Shown here one piece after another: positions 45,439-56,589 of a stretch of DNA of 64,000 bases; positions within the stretch are counted from its first letter, which is position 1; each line of letters opens with the position of its first letter. The stretch is from Gryganskiella cystojenkinii (Eukaryota > Mortierellomycota > Mortierellomycetes > Mortierellales > Mortierellaceae): NCBI GenBank assembly GCA_015852425.1, contig JAAAIG010000051.1, positions 1 through 64,000 of the forward strand. Reading direction: 5' to 3'. Made by a program: the position numbers and the translations under genes. The notes under the pieces were generated by a model, which saw only the letters and a program-made list of their open reading frames with translations, did not search any database and was not told where the DNA came from.

Positions 45439-48400
45439 ATGGACATTGGTTCCAGCAGCAATCAGGGTCAAGGTCATGGCTACAATGACTTTCAATCTTC
45501 GTCTTTGTCTTCATATGGAGCCACCTCCAACTCTGCTTCACTTACATCACTACCAACCACTTCTATAAAGAAAACACCTCCACCACCTTTACCCTTGTCG
45601 CCGCAGCAGAAATACCAACAACAACAACAACAACAACTTAATGCCAAGCCCAAGCACATCAGGCAGACTGTGCGTCACTCTGCGTCAAACGGCTCTCTCT
45701 CTTCCTCGTCTATATCCTCCTCTGCTTCGTCTTCTCAAAACCATTCTGCACGACAGTACTCTCGTCGACTACACCTTCATCACCACCAACAACAACAACA
45801 TCAGCAGCAAGAGCAAGGGACCAAGTGGCAGACAAAAGTCAGCAAGGGTCAGTCTCTCCTTGTCGGGTTTGTCCGTCGCCGGATACCCTTGATCGGGTGG
45901 CTCATCTATGATCCAGGATATAACTGGCGTGCTAATATAGCTGAGGACGTCTTTGCTGGCATCAGTAAGTATCAATACCTCGAGAGGCGGATCCCCATTG
46001 CCAAAATACGGGCATAGAAAGAGAAAGCGGAGGAGCCATTTTAATTTATTTTTGTTCTATGTTGTGTTCCGGTGTCCATGACACGGATGACAACAGATTG
46101 AGTCGTCGTGCTTTTGTGTCTTCTCTTTGTTTACAGGGAAGGACCGTTCGTGCGCACTTAACTTTCTTTCATTTATCGTTTTGTCGCTGTTCTCCGCATC
46201 TCATTTTCTGGGACGTAGTTGTTTCCCCCAGAAACGAATAAGAAACATTCCTCCATCTCCGCTCATTTTCGATCCGATCTTTGCTTCTTTTTCTTCTTCC
46301 GTGGATCCATTCGACCGTCTAGTTTCCAAACTCCTTCGATTATCCATCAATCTGTTCAAGCACGCCACTCATCTCTTCACACTACTAGTCCCTTTTTTAT
46401 GCCACGCACTAACCAACGTTCTTTCCTTCTCTCTCCTGACTCCTGTTCATTCACAATAATGATGATTTCTCGTAGCGATATCCGCAGTCATCATCCCCCA
46501 GAGTCTCTCCTATGCCATGCTAGCTTCGCTCCCACCAGTGCATGGACTCTATACCTCCTTGGTCCCTACCATCGTATATGCAATCCTCGGCACGAGCAAA
46601 CACATGTCCACAGGCACATTTGCCATCACCTCGTTGCTTCTTGGCCAATTCGCCCACAAGATCCTCTCGGACCAGGGCTACTCGGACCATGAGGGCTCAG
46701 ACTTGGAAGAATACAATCGTCGATACCTCTCTCTATGCCTCACACTTACGTTCATTGTCGGTGGGATTCAGATCCTAATGAGCATGGCTCGACTCGGTCG
46801 TTGGACCTCGCGGCATTTACTCCCAACAGCATTGGTCTCCGGGTTCAACACAGCCTCCGCCTTTCATATAGGGACGCATCAATTGAAGCACTGGCTCGGA
46901 ATGAAACCGCCACGGGAAACTGGGGTCTTTAGTATGATCAAGTCCTGGATCTGGATCGTGGGGCATTTCTGGCAGGAGACCTCATGGCCAACGCTCTCCA
47001 TGGGGTTGGCCGCCATGGTTCTCATGTATCTATTGCAACGACTCGAGTACTACAGGAGGGCCAGATCCGACACCATCATAGAGGATATTCCCTCTTCACC
47101 ACGACCGTCACTTTCACCCTCAACACCGCTCTTACCGTCGGATCGTGTCATGTTTTCACCGTCACTGTCTTTGCCCAATTCGACACCCGAGGAGCACGCT
47201 CGTGCAGGAAGTGGGATTGGTCGATCTGAAAGCAGGGAACAAGCGTCCTGCACTGGTCAACATTGGACTAAAGTCGGACAGCCGCGCAGAAGGAGTATTG
47301 TGCCCAAAGCTGTCTCCGACCAGGCGCTCTTGACTGTTCAAGATGTCTCATTGGAGAATGACGGGTCTGACTACGACAGTAGCACCGTAGCAAGATCATC
47401 GCTCGAAACTCCCTCCATTCTCAATTGGAGACATCCCGTGGACAACCATCACTCGGATCAGCCACGCCCACCGCCATCTCAGTCTCAGTTACACCTCCAA
47501 CATCCTCAGGAAAATTCGTCAATCCAAGGCCTTACAGGACTCGCCAATACCGGAGCGTTGGGACAGATACCGAAAAGGACTTCGCCTCGGCACCCTCATC
47601 AGTATAAAACTTTACAATCGCCGTCCAGTACACCAGTTCTCGAAAGTAGCAGCAGGCGTCCACGGATATCATTCGATTCTACAGACGAACATTGTCGGTT
47701 CTCCGGCAATGAGGAGTCTTCTAGGAGAGCCTCCGTTGTGATCATCGGTGGCTCCAGTGACTCTGACGGTTCATCCTCCTGCTCAAGCGGCAAATGCAGC
47801 TCGTTCAGGACTACGCCTTACAATGAATTTGCACCCCACTCTGAGCAAGAGCTACCCCAGAGCAGGTCGATCATGTGGTTCCCAAAAGTTCATTTTCCAA
47901 TCCCGGATATTCTGATATGCGTCTTAATCTTTACAGCTGCGACTGTGATCCTGGACCTCGACAAGAAGTACGCAATTGAGGTTATAGGACCTATCCCTAC
48001 GGGACTCCCGACCCCGACTTGGCCACCTGTAACCATGACCGAAGGTTGGGCCTGGCAGGACTGGAAGCTTCTGCTTTGGCCCGGAACTCTGATGGCGTTG
48101 GTGGTTTATGTGATGTCTCTCTCAGTAGCTAAGCATTTCGGACGCGAGTACGGGTATGAGGTTGATGCAGATCAAGAAATGCTTGCTCTGGGTGCTGGGT
48201 CCCTGTTTGGATCTTGTTTCGGCGCTTACGCATGTACAGGAAATCTCACCCGGTCTGCTATCCTAGCTCAACTCGGTTCCAAGACTCTGTTGGCTTCCCT
48301 TGTCGGCGCTCTGATGGTCTTGATGAGTCTTTTGTGGTTCACGGTGTTGTTTAAGCGTATTCCGAACACGATCTTGGCCACGATTGTCCTTGTCTCGCTC

Positions 48401-48715
48401 AAGTCTCTAATGGGTCATACGGTCGAGGCCAAGCGGCTTTGGCGCGTGGGAAGGAGAAAAGAAGCCTTTATCTGGTGGTCGACGTTCATGAGTGTGATTA
48501 TCTTTAGTATCGAGATAGGTCTCGCAGTCGGAATGGCAACCGTGGCAGTGTTCAAGCTTTACAAGCATGGAACGAAATGGAAGCATAGGATCGTGAGGGG
48601 GATCAAGCAGTCAGTTCTATACCAAAGAATCATGTTGATGCTCGGGTTGCAGAGTCCTTTGCACACCACTGCAGGCCGAGGACTCTACACCGGCGATGAC
48701 GAGGACGATTACTGA
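45439..48715 (+). CDS. SulP/SLC26-family anion transporter lacking a STAS domain
   Basis: Two exons (45439-45964, 46476-48715; 511-nt intron, phase 1) encode about 921 aa. A 150-residue Ser/Gln-rich cytosolic N-terminus precedes RRRIPLIGWLIYDPGYNWRA and the first SulP helix (SAVIIPQSLSYAMLASLPPV HGLYTSLVPTIVYA). HMSTGTFAITSLL is the conserved anion-site region. After about 190 transport residues, a hydrophilic Ser/Pro/His-rich insertion of about 275 residues (about 366-642) splits the membrane domain. It resumes at FPIPDILICVLIFTAATVIL, with the late motif ACTGNLTRSAILAQLGSKT. The protein then ends 70 residues after the last helices (DDEDDY) without a STAS domain. Sulfate or another oxyanion is the expected substrate, at the plasma or vacuolar membrane. 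The first in-frame ATG (45439) was chosen. Confidence 0.88.
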
Positions 48716-49264
48716 ACGATCGACTTTGCCTGCTTTTCTTGAGCACTTTTTGTGGTTTGCCCACCGCTCTACGCTTGTATTTTTATCCCTTTTCCCACAA
48801 ATTTTTTTTAGCATAGAAGACTTTTCGCCTCAATTGACCTTTCAATTCATTTTGCGCCTGTAGTGTACATTACTTTCCTTTCAATCCAACACGAACGATC
48901 ATAATTGCCAGCCATATTATCGTGGTATTTTTATTCTTTTACTTTACAACAGGATATTTTTTGAAGCCAGAATGGCATTTTGGGAAAGTGAGAAAAAATG
49001 AGGACGTCTGATTCTTTTTTCTTTGATGAAGGTCCAGATCCGATCCCCTTTACCTGCCTTGCACAGAAACACTTTTGTGCAATTACGGTCAAGGAACGAA
49101 GGGATATATGGCTTTTTTCAAAAAAGGAGAGTGTTTTCTGTGTGTGGACATGAAAAAAGTAAATGGTGAGGATAGATGGTATTTTGATGATATGTAACAA
49201 GGGTATGAACAAAGAGAACCTCAGGACACAAGCACAGCTCGGTGTCTTTGCTGGAGGAAGCCCT
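48716..49264. other. convergent intergenic region
   Basis: 3' regions of the SulP gene (+) and the LPMO-like gene (-). No other gene was seen. Confidence 0.55.
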
Positions 49265-49999
49265 TTACTTCTTGACGACATTCAAGTCTGCACAGGAAGC
49301 GTAATACTCGTTCGAGTTCAACTTCCAGCGCCATTGCATGACAACGTTGCCGATAGGAGTGTTTTGGGGCACGGTGAAGCAACCGCCGCAAGGCCAGATA
49401 TCGGTGTTCTCGTTCTTGTTGGTACAGTTCTTGTAGTTCAGCTTGACAATAACGTTGCTCAAGAAGTCAATCTGATTGGGATCCTTGTTTTGGTTGGCAG
49501 TCTTGGAGAAGGCAATCGTGACAGGTTGGTTCTTCTCATCGGGGACGGCATGGTTCTTAGCGGGCCAACGGATACAAAGCTGACCACCGGGGTGCGTCGT
49601 AGTCTGCACGCCGACCTTGCGACCACGCTTGTCAGTTCCCTTGTAAGCGTTGCCCCATACAGCTTTGCCATTGACCATAGCCATGGTCTCATCCGCACCA
49701 GGTTCCTCACCCTCCTTTCCATTTGAGCAAGGGAGTGCGTGCAAAACGTCGTTGTGTCTCTGCTGGTAATGACGGTTGGGGTCATCGGAGTCCAACTTGG
49801 CAAAGGGCTTGGCCTTCAAGGGGAAACGGCGGGCATAACCGAAGCAGGCACCGTCCTTGTCGTGCCAAGTCTTGGCACCCTTGTTGAAGCGCCAGTCGAC
49901 GCAGTCAACGTAGGAATGCGACTCGACCACGGGCGATTGGGTGAGGAGGAGGACAAAGGAGGTGGCAATGACAGCCAAAGTGGCCTTGGAAAAGATCAT
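49265..49999 (-). CDS. secreted LPMO-like protein with mature N-terminal histidine
   Basis: A single exon encodes 244 aa. The signal peptide (KATLAVIATSFVLLLTQSPV VES) is followed directly by HSYVDCVDW, so signal cleavage would leave His as residue 1, the hallmark of copper-dependent lytic polysaccharide monooxygenases. Eight cysteines in the mature part could form four disulfides. A candidate second copper His lies in TTTHPGGQLCIRWPAKNH. The end CGGCF, VVMQWRWKLNSNEYYASCADL matches the common LPMO C-terminal pattern (QW-x-W, Y-x-S-C-A-D) with a Tyr near the axial site. It is probably a secreted polysaccharide-active or copper-binding protein; the AA family is not assigned. A TATA-like TATAAAA at 50165-50159 (minus) supports this start. 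Confidence 0.8.
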   Translation of the reverse strand: MIFSKATLAVIATSFVLLLTQSPVVESHSYVDCVDWRFNKGAKTWHDKDGACFGYARRFPLKAKPFAKLDSDDPNRHYQQRHNDVLHALPCSNGKEGEEPGADETMAMVNGKAVWGNAYKGTDKRGRKVGVQTTTHPGGQLCIRWPAKNHAVPDEKNQPVTIAFSKTANQNKDPNQIDFLSNVIVKLNYKNCTNKNENTDIWPCGGCFTVPQNTPIGNVVMQWRWKLNSNEYYASCADLNVVKK

Positions 50000-50158
50000 T
50001 GTTAAATGAGTGTGGGGTTTGTGCGTGAGTGTGGGTGTGAAGGCTGTTAGGGGTGGAGAGAGCGAGCGAGAAAGAGAGGCGAGGAAGTTGAGGGATGAGA
50101 GAGATAGAAAAGAGCGGATGAAGAAGAGCAAAAAAAATGAGAGAGGAAATGCAGCGCG

Positions 50159-50165
50159 TTTTATA
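50159..50165 (-). promoter_or_regulatory. TATA-like box of the LPMO-like gene
   Basis: TATAAAA on the minus strand, 160 nt upstream of the ATG at 49999. Confidence 0.5.
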
Positions 50166-53100
50166 CCAGGGGACCAACGATTTCGACGGGGGAAGACGAA
50201 GGTTAGAACCAAAGTCTCGGTTTTTTTTGTTTATCGTCTTATCGTCCCTGTCGCTGTCCCTGGTTGTGCCTTAATGCCAATGCACAACGCCTTCGTTCGT
50301 GTCAACGGTCAGTCAAAAGTGTTTAATTATTGAAGCAATTTGTGTTTCCCCTATTTTACGACAATAGAGTCGGGTAAAAAAATCTATAATTGAATAGAAG
50401 GCTGAATAGGGACATGCACCTAGACGTGGATAAAAAACCAGAATCAAAAAAGGAACGATCGAAAATGACCACACCAATAAGCAATGCTGCAATTTATTTT
50501 TTTTCTCATTAAGGTGCCCGGTCATACGGACAAAGTGGTCGAAAAACACACAACACAGGAGCAGGGACATAGACAGAGACCAGGGACGCCAATAATTTTT
50601 CGTCTCTTCGTTCTCATTGTTTCAACAGCATGATAGGTCAAACAAAAGGTTCTTTCTCGACGCCCCCTTCTTCCCTTTGCACACCCCACACTCATACACT
50701 GGCATATTGGTTCATTTCCACTCGAAGGGGCAAGAACGGGGTGAAATGATCGTGGAAGAACTCTCACTACGTTTGAGCAGAGACCTTCCGTCATCTCCAT
50801 CCCTCTTCTGTGCCTCTTCTGCGCAATATTAACCTGGGACCGACCAGTCTTATGGACCGAGGAACAGTGGCAGACATGGGAAAAGGGGTTTCCTGGAGGA
50901 GGGGGGGAGGGGAGAAAGAGGCAAGGAGGTGGTCACCGGGGACGTACTCTAACTTAGATATTACCTCTCGCTCAAAGCCCAAGCCCAGATCTGATTATTT
51001 GTTTTTTTGTTCACTTTCTCAGATTCTCCAAATTGGAAGGCGCAAAGGGAAAAAGAGGCGATTGCTGTCCAAACGCCAATAAAGTTTAAACAAATGGAAT
51101 GATTTGCTAGTCAGTGTGTATAACGTTTTTCCTTCGTGTTTTTTTGCCGCTCAATTTGGTCATGCCTGTCCAACCATTTGAACGCACTGAGGAAAAATGG
51201 ACCGCGAGCCCACCACTGGTTCGATTTTTTTATGTGTTCGTCATTGTAATAAGAACATTGAGAGAATAGGAACTATGAGACGCTACCTGAGCGATAGGCT
51301 ACCCTCACCATTTCTACTCCTAACCCCCACCTACCTCCCTTTCAGCCTTCTCACCACATTGTGCACCAAAACGATTTCAAAAAATAAAACTCTCCTTGCC
51401 TCTCTCTCTCTTCTCTCTCTCTCAGTTGAGGGAAAGATTATACCCCGGACACGTTTGATCGTAAAAATAAATATGCGATGTGACGGAGGACAAAAAAGGA
51501 GGCTTGAGTAATAAATTTTCAATTTCTTCAGCCGTAAGCAACTTGCAGAAATGGCAGCGGGCAGCAAAATCCATGACGAGGGGAAAGAAGAGAGAGTTCA
51601 TATCTTCGATATTCCGCTAATATCAAACAAGTAGAGAGAATCCCTCCCTGTCAACGACATTATGCCTAAACGGGAGTAGTGAAGGATGATCCAGTGGAAA
51701 GCCATGGATCGGTCGTGAGGAGAGGGTTTGGCATTTTTCCCGTGAATTGAATCTGAATTTTCTTTTCTTGCGATATCTACCACGAAGTCCAATCCTGACA
51801 CCTGTGGAGCATAAGGAGCAAGTGAAGAAACCAAAGAGGTTGGGTGGTTGAACCTTTTTTCAGCGATGGATCATTGGTGTGTTTTTTTTTATCAACGATT
51901 AAACATTTTTGGCAAGTGTAACTAATAGCAGGACAGCATGTTCACACAAGCAATGGAGGGAAATAAGCGCCAAAAATCAAAATCTTGGACACGAAACATG
52001 AAAAGTGAACGCAAAGCCTATGTCCAACAGACCCCAGAGTTCCCCTGGTTGTGTGCCGAAAGCCCAGTGCGAGAGCGCACTGGGAACACAAGGAGGATAG
52101 AAGGGACCACAGGCGTAGACAAATTGCAATAAACGTTGGTAATGAGCAGAGAGACAGTGCTGTTACTGCGGGATGGAACAGCAAAACGATCGGGGAAATA
52201 TTTGCCTTCCGACAGACAACTGGTGAGGTCAATTTGTTCCTGCATATCTGATGGTAACAATCAGGCGGGAATGATGGAGTCTGTGGAAAACTGTACAGCT
52301 ATTTCTTTGATCTGGCAAAGAGTTTGCATTCCTTTGCTGCACAAAAAGAGGGGGGCATAGTTGGTCGATGTACCCTGGTCACAGATCTGCAACCATCCGC
52401 GACTGAAGTCGCACTGCAGTCTGCAGCTTCGTTACCGGGAAGCACTGACCATTGCCCCTGCCTGTTGTACCCAGCTTTAGCGCCATGGCTCTCATTTCTT
52501 TTGTGATCACGGGCCATTGCCTTACGAGAGCAACGACGACAAAAAAGATCTCGCTCCTCTCTTTTCCGCGGAAGCATGGCACAAAGTTGGGGGGGTTGAG
52601 AGCACTTTTTTTTGGGTCGAAACTTAAGATGAGGCAAATGCCCAATTTTTCCTTTTTCCTGCCTTGAGAGCACTCGGGCTATTTCAATTTTTTTTGTTGT
52701 TGTGTATTGATCAAAAAAGGAGATGGGCTCTCACTTCGCCTGCTTCACGAATGTGGTCTGCTTCCGAGCAAGAGGCAGGCGCCAGCAGCAAAAATGACTC
52801 TTTTTTTCATTGCTTTGGAGTTAGTACATGTACAGTAGCTTTGAGAGGAGATTTTTCGAAAGAGAAGGTTCCATCAACGCCAAGCGGGATGTAAAATTAG
52901 GGCGAGACGCCCTTGCACCGATTTGCCTCTTGGTCCCCGACTCTTGTCCATCCGAAAGGACGCGCGCGCTTGTTGTTGTTTTCCCGTTTGTCGCTAGACT
53001 ATATCAACTCGGCAACTAAGTATGTGGTTTTTCAACTATTTCTTATTGTTAGATTTGGTCCCCTGCCCCATCCGAAAGTCAGTCGGACTCGTCTCTATAA

Positions 53101-53255
53101 TAAAAAAAATCACAGGGTCGCAAAAAAAGCTCGTTAATGTTTTCTCAAAACAATGAAGGAATGTTGTCCAAAAAGAATCAACAAACGGTTCAAGACTGAA
53201 ACACAGCAAGCGCGCACGCACCGCTTTCTCATTCCTCCCGTCCACTCCTGAGTGA

Positions 53256-53301
53256 CCTTCGAATCTGATTAGTCCTTGCCTTGGCCTTCGAATCTGATTA
53301 G
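53256..53301 (+). repeat. 17-bp direct repeat
   Basis: The sequence ccttcgaatctgattag occurs at 53256-53272 and at 53285-53301 without mismatch. Confidence 0.85.
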
Positions 53302-53419
53302 CCGCAAGGGATTAGATTGTTCCCAAAGAGGGCAGGGGTGCAGCGACCTATATCTTTTTGGGACTGGGGGTCTCCAACAACTGATTTATTTCCTTTTCAT
53401 TTCTATCTCCCCTTTTTCT

Positions 53420-54709
53420 TCAAGATTCAAGTTCCCCTGCATCCAACTGTAACGTCTGAAACTGTGCCTGAGTGACATCACTCTTGTTGTATCCTTCGAC
53501 TTCTGTTGTTGATGTTGACGAAATAGACAAGGCACGCTCCAGAGTTACTTCCCCAAAGATTTCCGAGTACCCGATCTGAACAAACCCGAGTTGTGTGGTA
53601 AAGAGTTGGATCGAGCCCTGGTTCTCGGTCGAGATCTTTGCAGTGATGCGGGTTGTACCGAGGGATTTGTAGGCTACGTTTTTTTTTGTTTTGTAGGGAA
53701 GAAAAAAATAGATTGCAATTGCCAAAATCGCAGAGGGTGTGCCAGGAGGATATAAAAAAAACAATGTCAGTCACCCCACATTTCAAGGAGATTGTACTCA
53801 TGTTTTGTGTAGACAGACTTGTCCGCGCTAGAGGTTTTGCACTCTTCTATAGCAAGATATTATTTTCTTACCGTAGGTGATCATCATTCGAAGGGCCTCA
53901 AGTCCCATGCCTTTACGTCTATAGGTCGGCTCTGCAATCATGATCTCGATTTCGGCCGAATGAGGATCATCGTGGTCGTTGTAGAATAGATTAACATCCC
54001 CGACCATCTCTATCGACATATACTATGCGTTAGTCCTAATCGAGCATATTGTTCGGATGGGTAGCTTCCTTCATGCAGGCTCAACAAGCCATGGTACTTA
54101 CTTTGCGAGAGGGCGTTCTTGGGTGTGATCTCTTGCTCTGGGGTCTCCTTGGCCAAGATGATGAACGTGCATTCTATTTTACGCGTCAACATGTTTCGAT
54201 AATTGTTATCATGGTACAGTACAAGGCAGCGCGGCAAGAACCAAACATTAGACTTACTCTTCTCATCCACATGCCAGGACTCCTGCATCTCGTATTCTTC
54301 CTCGAGCGTTAAGGGCTCGGACGCGGTCATTTCTATATTTTTTTGTGTGCAGCAGAAAGTCAACAACAAAAAATAAACGAAAATAAATATTGTCTATCAG
54401 TTATCAAGCGTCTTCGGATTAGATAGATCACGACTCCCTCTGTTTTTAAAGTATATACCAAGCAACTCTGGAGACTGCATCCACGTGTTGTAATGTTCGA
54501 CATGGCGCTTCAGATATGGGACCAGGACACAGCTGTGGCCCACCTATAACGTGGATCGGCGAGGATAGTCCGTATCAGTGTCTCTCTCTCCTATTTGCTC
54601 CCGAAAGAACGTTGCCGATGACTCCATCAACTCTTTCCCCCCTGTAGTATAATCAGACATATATGTGGCCGCATTCCCTTACCAGAGCAATCCTCTCATT
54701 GGCACGCAT
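53420..54709 (-). CDS. NAT9: NAT9-type GNAT N-acetyltransferase
   Basis: Six exons (54709-54683, 54543-54459, 54332-54258, 54173-54102, 54009-53872, 53673-53420) give about 216 aa. The start MRANERIAL joins VGHSCVLVPYLKRHVEHYNT WMQSPELL, then EMTASEPLTLEEEYEMQESW, which is nearly diagnostic of NAT9. The cofactor site lies in EIEIMIAEPTYRRKGMGLEA (R-x-x-G-x-G loop for acetyl-CoA). ITAKISTENQGSIQLF and GEVTL close the fold. NAT9 homologues are cytosolic acetyltransferases linked to microtubule stability in animals. The last 40 residues are a less conserved tail. The acceptor of exon 5 was set at AG|AGATGGTC because it restores KMVGDVNLF; an acceptor 13 nt upstream breaks the frame. Confidence 0.9.
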
Positions 54710-55434
54710 GGTATGTGTGTTAATTGCTGATGATCGTTACAAGGTTGATGATTTGCCCACCATTGAATTTTCGCTGTGAGTTTGTGACTTTGTTTTACAA
54801 TCGCACGTGACTTTTCTTCCGTCGCTTGCCTCACTTCACCCAGATCTTTGGGTACTTGACGCGACTTTCCTTTTCCGCGTCGCCTAGGACCTCGTTACTC
54901 TTGTTTACTGTCCGCCTAAATTGCCTTTTTCGCTGAGGCATTTCCGCCTGTAACTGCCAATCTTCCGCCGTTCTAAAAGTCTAGTGTCGCTACTGTGGAG
55001 AAGGTCGCGGTCATGATCCCATGAATATGATATTGACCAGATCCGCCGCGTTTCCTTCCATCTCTTTTGTATAAGTAGGCCTACATCCCAAACCAAGATA
55101 GCTCTTCAGTCTTAAACCTCACCTGGTTCCTTGTACATAGTCTTCTCTTTATACAATAGTATCTTAACGAAAAACCAACTCTTGTGCTTATCCATTGTCC
55201 CTAGTCTCCTATCCTTGTTCCTGTCCTTAATCTTTATCCCTGTCTCCTCTCTTGACTTTGCAAAACAAGCCGGTCGTGCGTTACACTCCTGAGGTCCTGA
55301 CCAGTCCTCCACACTACACCCTCCACTATCTTACTCTGCAAAAAAGGGATATACAGTAGGTGTAATCTAACGCTACGCCATTTACAAAGGATTTGTACAC
55401 GCACATCCTGATCTTCCATGCCGAACTTGTATAG
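54710..55434. other. divergent promoter region between NAT9 and the WAP-like gene
   Basis: About 720 nt. A TATAAGTA element lies at 55070-55077, far (about 360 nt) from the ATG at 55435, so an untranslated 5' exon is possible. Confidence 0.45.
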
Positions 55435-55680
55435 ATGCACATCTGCTATTTTTTCTTGCTTCTCTACGTCCTGCCGTTCACTATGGCAGTGGCAACGTGT
55501 AATGATCGTATTCAGGTTTCAAACCGGTGCCCACCACCTTATCAGATATCCTGTATCCGGTGCATTGACCAGTGCAGCACCAGCGTAGAATGCCCCAAAG
55601 GGCAGCTATGCTGCCCGGAGCCAGGTTGTGGGAATACTTGCAAGTATCCAATAATGCATACCGTATCTGAAATATTTTAG
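55435..55680 (+). CDS. secreted cysteine-rich WAP-like peptide
   Basis: A single exon encodes 81 aa. The signal peptide is about residues 1-20 (MHICYFFLLLYVLPFTMAVA), with cleavage before TCNDR. The mature 60 residues hold ten cysteines. The core CIDQCSTSVECPKGQLCC, PEPGCGNTC matches the whey acidic protein (WAP/four-disulfide core) pattern C-x3-C-x5-C-P-x-G-x-x-C-C-x4-C-G-x-x-C. WAP domains are best known in animals as secreted protease inhibitors or antimicrobial peptides. In a fungus this may be an effector, a defence peptide or a protease inhibitor. No transcript support; a further exon is possible but not needed. Confidence 0.72.
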   Translation: MHICYFFLLLYVLPFTMAVATCNDRIQVSNRCPPPYQISCIRCIDQCSTSVECPKGQLCCPEPGCGNTCKYPIMHTVSEIF

Positions 55681-56589
55681 TCAAGGTCTTGCATTTCGAT
55701 GTACTTTTGAGGCGCAGACAGTATCGAGTATAGTCACCTAGGCGTCTCTCATGAAAAGAAAGACGCTCTTCTCTTTGTCCCAACAATTAAAAAATTATCT
55801 CCACCTCACCATTAACTTTACTCCACTCTCTCCTCATCTAACCTCTTACTCCAGCGCCAACTCGCACGTCTTTCCAGCTGATCAGTCAAAGGGACGTAGT
55901 ATAAAACCTGTTTGCATCTTTGCCCTATGACTTTAATCCATATACTTTCTTCTTCCCTTCGCTCTCTGTCTCCGTTCCTCTCTTTGTCTCTGTTCCTCTC
56001 TCTGACTCCATGCTTCTCTTCTTCTCTCTCTGCTTTTCTCTCTGCCTTTCTCTCTACATCGCCCACCTAATCCCCTTGCATGCACAACGTGAGCGATTTG
56101 TTCACAAGCAGGTTTTGATGCGAAAGTTTAATGTTTCTTTTCGCATTTGAATGGTTTATAACCAGGCACGACGGTCTGGAGGCACACCACAAGGGATTTT
56201 ATTGCAACATTTTACCGCTTCAAGGATCAATAGCAACATCGTTAGAGGAAGTAGAAAACATTGGGCACTCGGGTACTGTTTTGGATAGCTTGACAAAGCA
56301 CAGTGATGACCACAGTCGGTATTAGCGGTACTAGAAAGAAACGTAACAAACAAACAGCCAAACCACCTGGATGACTAGTGCAGTACAGTCCTACTAATCT
56401 CATATCTCGAAACTTACCCCGTTAGGAGACCGTTTGCGTGACTGCGTGCACTGTGACTGTCAATTATTATGCCTGCTCGGACTTCGTAAACAAACCCGTG
56501 GTGTGAGCTGCTTCCTTGGGTCCAATGCCATTCCTCTCTTCTTGTCTTCTTTGACATTCAGGAGCCAAATTCACAGTGCGACCTAAACC
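55681..56589. other. intergenic region
   Basis: A CT-rich stretch around 55950-56060, then the leader of the Myb-repeat gene. No gene seen. Confidence 0.45.

Larger units (their letters stand above)
50000..53419. other. gene-poor region
   Basis: About 3.4 kb. It starts with the promoter of the LPMO-like gene. The rest shows homopolymers, a CT repeat around 51400-51425 and a 17-bp direct repeat at 53256-53301. Open frames up to 124 codons on either strand carry no domain or plausible splice extension. Confidence 0.5.

Noticed and set aside
52299..52673. Minus-strand open frame of 124 codons in the 50-53.4 kb gap
   Set aside because: No family resemblance, no splice extension, nothing supporting translation.
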